DNA from: an uncultured Lachnobacterium sp.
Lineage (GTDB): Bacteria; Bacillota; Clostridia; Lachnospirales; Lachnospiraceae
Direction: 5' to 3'
DNA length: 16,976 bases
Assembly: GCA_900548765.1 (NCBI GenBank)
Contig: URLU01000026.1
Location: forward strand, 1-16,976
Positions 14,568-16,976 of this stretch are shown piece after piece. The notes beneath the pieces were generated by a model that was not told the DNA's origin, did no database searches, and saw nothing but the letters and a program-made list of their open reading frames with translations. The translations under genes were made by a program, and so were the position numbers. Each line of letters starts with the position of its first letter. The first letter of the stretch is position 1.

Positions 14568-15334
14568 GCTTCTTCTTTCCTTATAAATTTGTTCACTTCC
14601 ACGGTATTTGCCTGGCTTCTCAAAACCATGGCATCATACACCTGATTGCGGAGGGACATTTTCCTATCCCTGCCCTTTAAGCTTTTGTCCGGATAAAAAG
14701 GTCCGTCCACATAGGTCACTATCTTAGGTTTTTTGCCAAATCTCCTCTTCTGATATGTGTTAGTAAAGCACATGACCGGCTTGTCCTGCTGCACCGGGTA
14801 TCTGAAGGAGCTGTCTGTAAACGGACGTATCTTTGTGTAATAAGGCCAGATATGCGCCTCTGGATAAATCATCAGGCAGTTATTTTCCCTGACAGTACCG
14901 CCTACCGCCTCCAGAAAATTCTTAGACGCCTCCCTGTCATCTGGCAAAGGTAAAGCCCCTAGGTGCGGTGTTATTCTCCCAAGTACAGGCATGGACACAT
15001 TGTTGGGATGCACAATCACATATACATCCCTCGGATATGCCACCATCGATGGAATAAATGCGTCTGCCACTGGGTTCGTGTGATTACCATACAGGAAAAA
15101 ACCATCTCCGCCAAGCTTCTTGAGCTTGTCCCTTCCCACAACCCTATGGTCAAATGCTATCTTGAGATAACACCACGCAAGGGGCCTTGCAATTATTCTA
15201 TACCAGAAAACATGAGCCATCCATCTTCCACCGCCATGATGAGAATAGTTGTAGCTTGCATCAATTCTCTTAGGTGTAATCTGTGCTTCGGAAAACTCAT
15301 CATTTAGTTCATCTTGATAATAATATGTTTTCAT
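14564..15334 (-). CDS. PlsC-like lysophospholipid acyltransferase family protein (stand-alone)
   Basis: 256 residues. Motif I is GNHTNPVADAF (83-93). The histidine-aspartate spacing is HX5D (His85, Asp91), one residue longer than the canonical HX4D. A YPEAHIWPY block (157-165) corresponds to the EGTR/substrate-binding motif, and GPFYPD (211-216) to the later loop. A moderately hydrophobic stretch (about 38-60) could associate with the membrane. The family moves acyl chains from acyl-ACP or acyl-CoA to a hydroxyl, classically on lysophosphatidate. Given two adjacent glycosyltransferases the acceptor here may be a glycolipid or glycan, which is inference. First gene of the three-gene operon. 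No ribosome binding site precedes the ATG at 15334, and a promoter-like pair lies so close that the mRNA may be leaderless. Confidence 0.85.
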   Translation of the reverse strand: MKTYYYQDELNDEFSEAQITPKRIDASYNYSHHGGGRWMAHVFWYRIIARPLAWCYLKIAFDHRVVGRDKLKKLGGDGFFLYGNHTNPVADAFIPSMVAYPRDVYVIVHPNNVSMPVLGRITPHLGALPLPDDREASKNFLEAVGGTVRENNCLMIYPEAHIWPYYTKIRPFTDSSFRYPVQQDKPVMCFTNTYQKRRFGKKPKIVTYVDGPFYPDKSLKGRDRKMSLRNQVYDAMVLRSQANTVEVNKFIRKEEA

Positions 15335-15342
15335 ATGATAGA

Positions 15343-15371
15343 ATTTTACTATTTTAGGTTTGTTTTTGCAA
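15343..15371 (-). promoter_or_regulatory. Candidate promoter of the acyltransferase-GT8 operon
   Basis: Minus strand: TTGCAA (15366-15371), 17-base spacer, TAAAAT (15343-15348). The expected start (about 15336) is only 1-3 bases before the ATG at 15334. The 89-base gap to the MATE gene contains no convincing terminator, so read-through from MATE is an alternative. Confidence 0.5.
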
Positions 15372-15423
15372 CTATATAATGTAAGACAATTTGAATACAG
15401 AGAACCTGGCAGCGGGCCGAAAA

Positions 15424-16782
15424 CTATACCTGAGCTTTCTTAAATATCCTATGCTTCAGCATGCCATAGGCAATCATCATGGCAATTCCTGTAATAATCC
15501 ATGAAATAGGATAGATAATCATGAGCACCCAGAACTCGTGTACCATCTTACAGGCAGTGGATATCCAGATTAATCTGAGGACACAGGAGCCCATAAAGGT
15601 GATAACCGCAGGAGTCATGGAATGTCCCAGTCCCCTCATGGCACCGGCACTAATCTCATAGATTGATGTGAGAAGCTCCAAGGTTGTAGCTATACAGATA
15701 CGCTGTTTTGCATACACCAGCACATTGGCATCTGTCGAGTAGATCCCCAGGAAAAAGACTCTGCCTATCACAAAGACAGCTGACAAAAGTCCGCATGATA
15801 TAAGAGAAAACATCATGACTATCCTGAATATCTTCTTACATCTGCCGTACTCTCCTGCACCATAATTCTGGCTGGTAAAGGTGACAGTAGTCTGGGCAAA
15901 GGCATTGACCATGAAATATGAGAAAAACTCATAGTTAAGGGCTGCCGCCGAACCCGCTATAGCATCTGAGCCAAAGCTGTTGATTGTGCTTTGTATACAC
16001 ACATTTGCTATAGAAAACATCATGCCCTGCAAGCCTGCCGGCACGCCGATTTTTAATATCTTTTTAAGCTCTGTTGTAGATACTGCAAGCTTCTTTAAAT
16101 CAAGCTTTATAGGCTCAGACTCCTGCGTGAGGAAATAAATCACAATGCCAGAGCTTACCACATTTGATATTACGGTTGCTATGGCAACACCAGATACGCT
16201 CAACTTAAAGCCTATTACAAGCACGAGGTTTAAGAGTGTGTTAATCACTCCTGCCACAATCAGGCTATACAGTGGACGCTTACTGTCCCCTGTGCTTCTA
16301 AGTATAGATGATCCAAAATCATACAGCATGATAAATGGCATGCCGAGTAAATATATCCTTAGATACAAGACCGCAAGGTCCATTACATCCTCCGGTGTTC
16401 CCATCAGAAGCAGTACTGGTCTGGCTATAAACTGTCCCAGTATCATGACGAAAAATCCACTGACAAGGGCAACCACGATTGCAGTATGGATTGCAGCCTG
16501 TATGTTTTTCTGTGCTCCCTGTCCTATGTAGTGGGCTATTACCACATTAGAGCCCAGGGATATTCCTATGAAAAGATTTATGAGCAGTGATATAAGTGAG
16601 CCATTACTTCCTACTGCGGCTAGTGCCTGGCTGCTGGCAAACCGTCCGACTACAGCTGTGTCTACGGAATTGAATAACTGTTGTAGTATGCTGCTGGCTG
16701 CAAGTGGCAAGGCAAAAATCAGGATCTTATTCCACAGAGTGCCGTGGGTCATGTCCATTTTATTTTTTGCTGGTGTACTCAT
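15424..16782 (-). CDS. MATE family efflux transporter
   Basis: 452 residues with about twelve hydrophobic segments in two repeats, the standard size for the family. The start region (LWNKILIFALPLAASSILQQ) with LFNSVDTAVVGRF is a typical MATE N-lobe signature. The second lobe opens near ILKIGVPAGLQGMMFSIANV. The family uses sodium or proton gradients to export cationic drugs or metabolites; it belongs to the same superfamily as the lipid-linked flippases MurJ and Wzx. The start at 16782 has AGGAG 10 bases upstream and its own promoter. It lies 89 bases upstream of the acyltransferase-GT8 operon on the same strand, so co-expression is possible, but a substrate link is only speculation. Confidence 0.93.
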   Translation of the reverse strand: MSTPAKNKMDMTHGTLWNKILIFALPLAASSILQQLFNSVDTAVVGRFASSQALAAVGSNGSLISLLINLFIGISLGSNVVIAHYIGQGAQKNIQAAIHTAIVVALVSGFFVMILGQFIARPVLLLMGTPEDVMDLAVLYLRIYLLGMPFIMLYDFGSSILRSTGDSKRPLYSLIVAGVINTLLNLVLVIGFKLSVSGVAIATVISNVVSSGIVIYFLTQESEPIKLDLKKLAVSTTELKKILKIGVPAGLQGMMFSIANVCIQSTINSFGSDAIAGSAAALNYEFFSYFMVNAFAQTTVTFTSQNYGAGEYGRCKKIFRIVMMFSLISCGLLSAVFVIGRVFFLGIYSTDANVLVYAKQRICIATTLELLTSIYEISAGAMRGLGHSMTPAVITFMGSCVLRLIWISTACKMVHEFWVLMIIYPISWIITGIAMMIAYGMLKHRIFKKAQV

Positions 16783-16825
16783 ATATTTTATACTCCTGTT
16801 AACTTCAATAATTTACCATCAACAT

Positions 16826-16853
16826 ATGATACACTTATTTTTTTAATTTACAA
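16826..16853 (-). promoter_or_regulatory. Candidate promoter of the MATE gene
   Basis: Minus strand: TTGTAA (16848-16853), 16-base spacer, TATCAT (16826-16831). The start would fall near 16819, giving a leader of about 37 nt with the AGGAG ribosome binding site. Confidence 0.5.
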
Positions 16854-16929
16854 GGGGGATTTTCTGCTTATATTTATTCTACTTCAATTAGGACATGATA
16901 AAATCAATATTTTTCCCAAATATGAGACA

Positions 16930-16976
16930 TCGGGGACTCGCTCTCCGCTCCGCTTCGGTCCGCTCAAAGCCGAGGT
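16930..16976. other. GC-rich, repeat-like sequence at right edge
   Basis: Composition changes abruptly from AT-rich intergenic DNA to a stretch built of CGCTC/CCGCT words with a small CCGCTTCGG palindrome (16949-16957). It could be the edge of a dispersed intergenic repeat, an element end, or the start of another gene. Too little is visible to decide. Confidence 0.35.

Overview
The window looks like chromosomal DNA of a low-to-mid GC Gram-positive anaerobe, most likely a member of the Lachnospiraceae (Clostridia). The evidence is strong AGGAGG-type ribosome binding sites, clean TTGACA/TATAAT promoters, a lipobox-bearing solute-binding protein, and a two-ATPase Opp/Ami-type peptide transporter. 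Genus and species cannot be set from the sequence alone. Almost every gene reads leftward (minus strand). One small gene with a large structured leader reads rightward.

Layout from left to right. Positions 1-1143 hold a Q-rich membrane-anchored protein cut by the window edge and a 217-residue protein of unknown function. Positions 1144-10491 are one oligopeptide-permease operon, transcribed right to left: promoter, 17-codon leader ORF, oppA, intercistronic hairpin, oppB, oppC, oppD, oppF, then a membrane-anchored protein that looks like a degenerate ApbE fold. Positions 10492-11463 hold a divergent intergenic region, a ~270-nt structured RNA candidate, a 109-residue protein and a bidirectional terminator. 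Positions 11464-11850 hold tRNA-Ile(GAT) and tRNA-Leu(TAG), each with its own promoter. Positions 11939-15371 are a three-gene operon: a lone acyltransferase, a lone GT8 glycosyltransferase, and a single chain fusing GT8 to an acyltransferase. Positions 15424-16976 hold a MATE-family transporter with its promoter and a GC-rich stretch at the right edge.

The most striking object is the Opp transporter, which departs from the textbook form at several points. OppA appears circularly permuted: the segment that normally ends the protein sits between the signal peptide and the normal beginning, and the chain stops where that segment would normally follow. OppD carries about 235 extra, largely coiled-coil residues between Walker A and the Q-loop and has lost most of the family's C-terminal cysteine motif. 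OppF has a C-terminal two-helix membrane extension. OppB has a ~270-residue extracytoplasmic insert, known from AmiC-type permeases. A short ORF in the mRNA leader (MAKASLDFFRLFKNLTG) ends inside an inverted repeat just before oppA. The second object of interest is the operon encoding the GT8 plus acyltransferase pair twice, once split and once fused, which suggests an undescribed acylated glycan or glycolipid pathway. The third is the large structured RNA ahead of the 109-residue gene.

Family comparisons are from memory of family patterns. No database or folding search was run.
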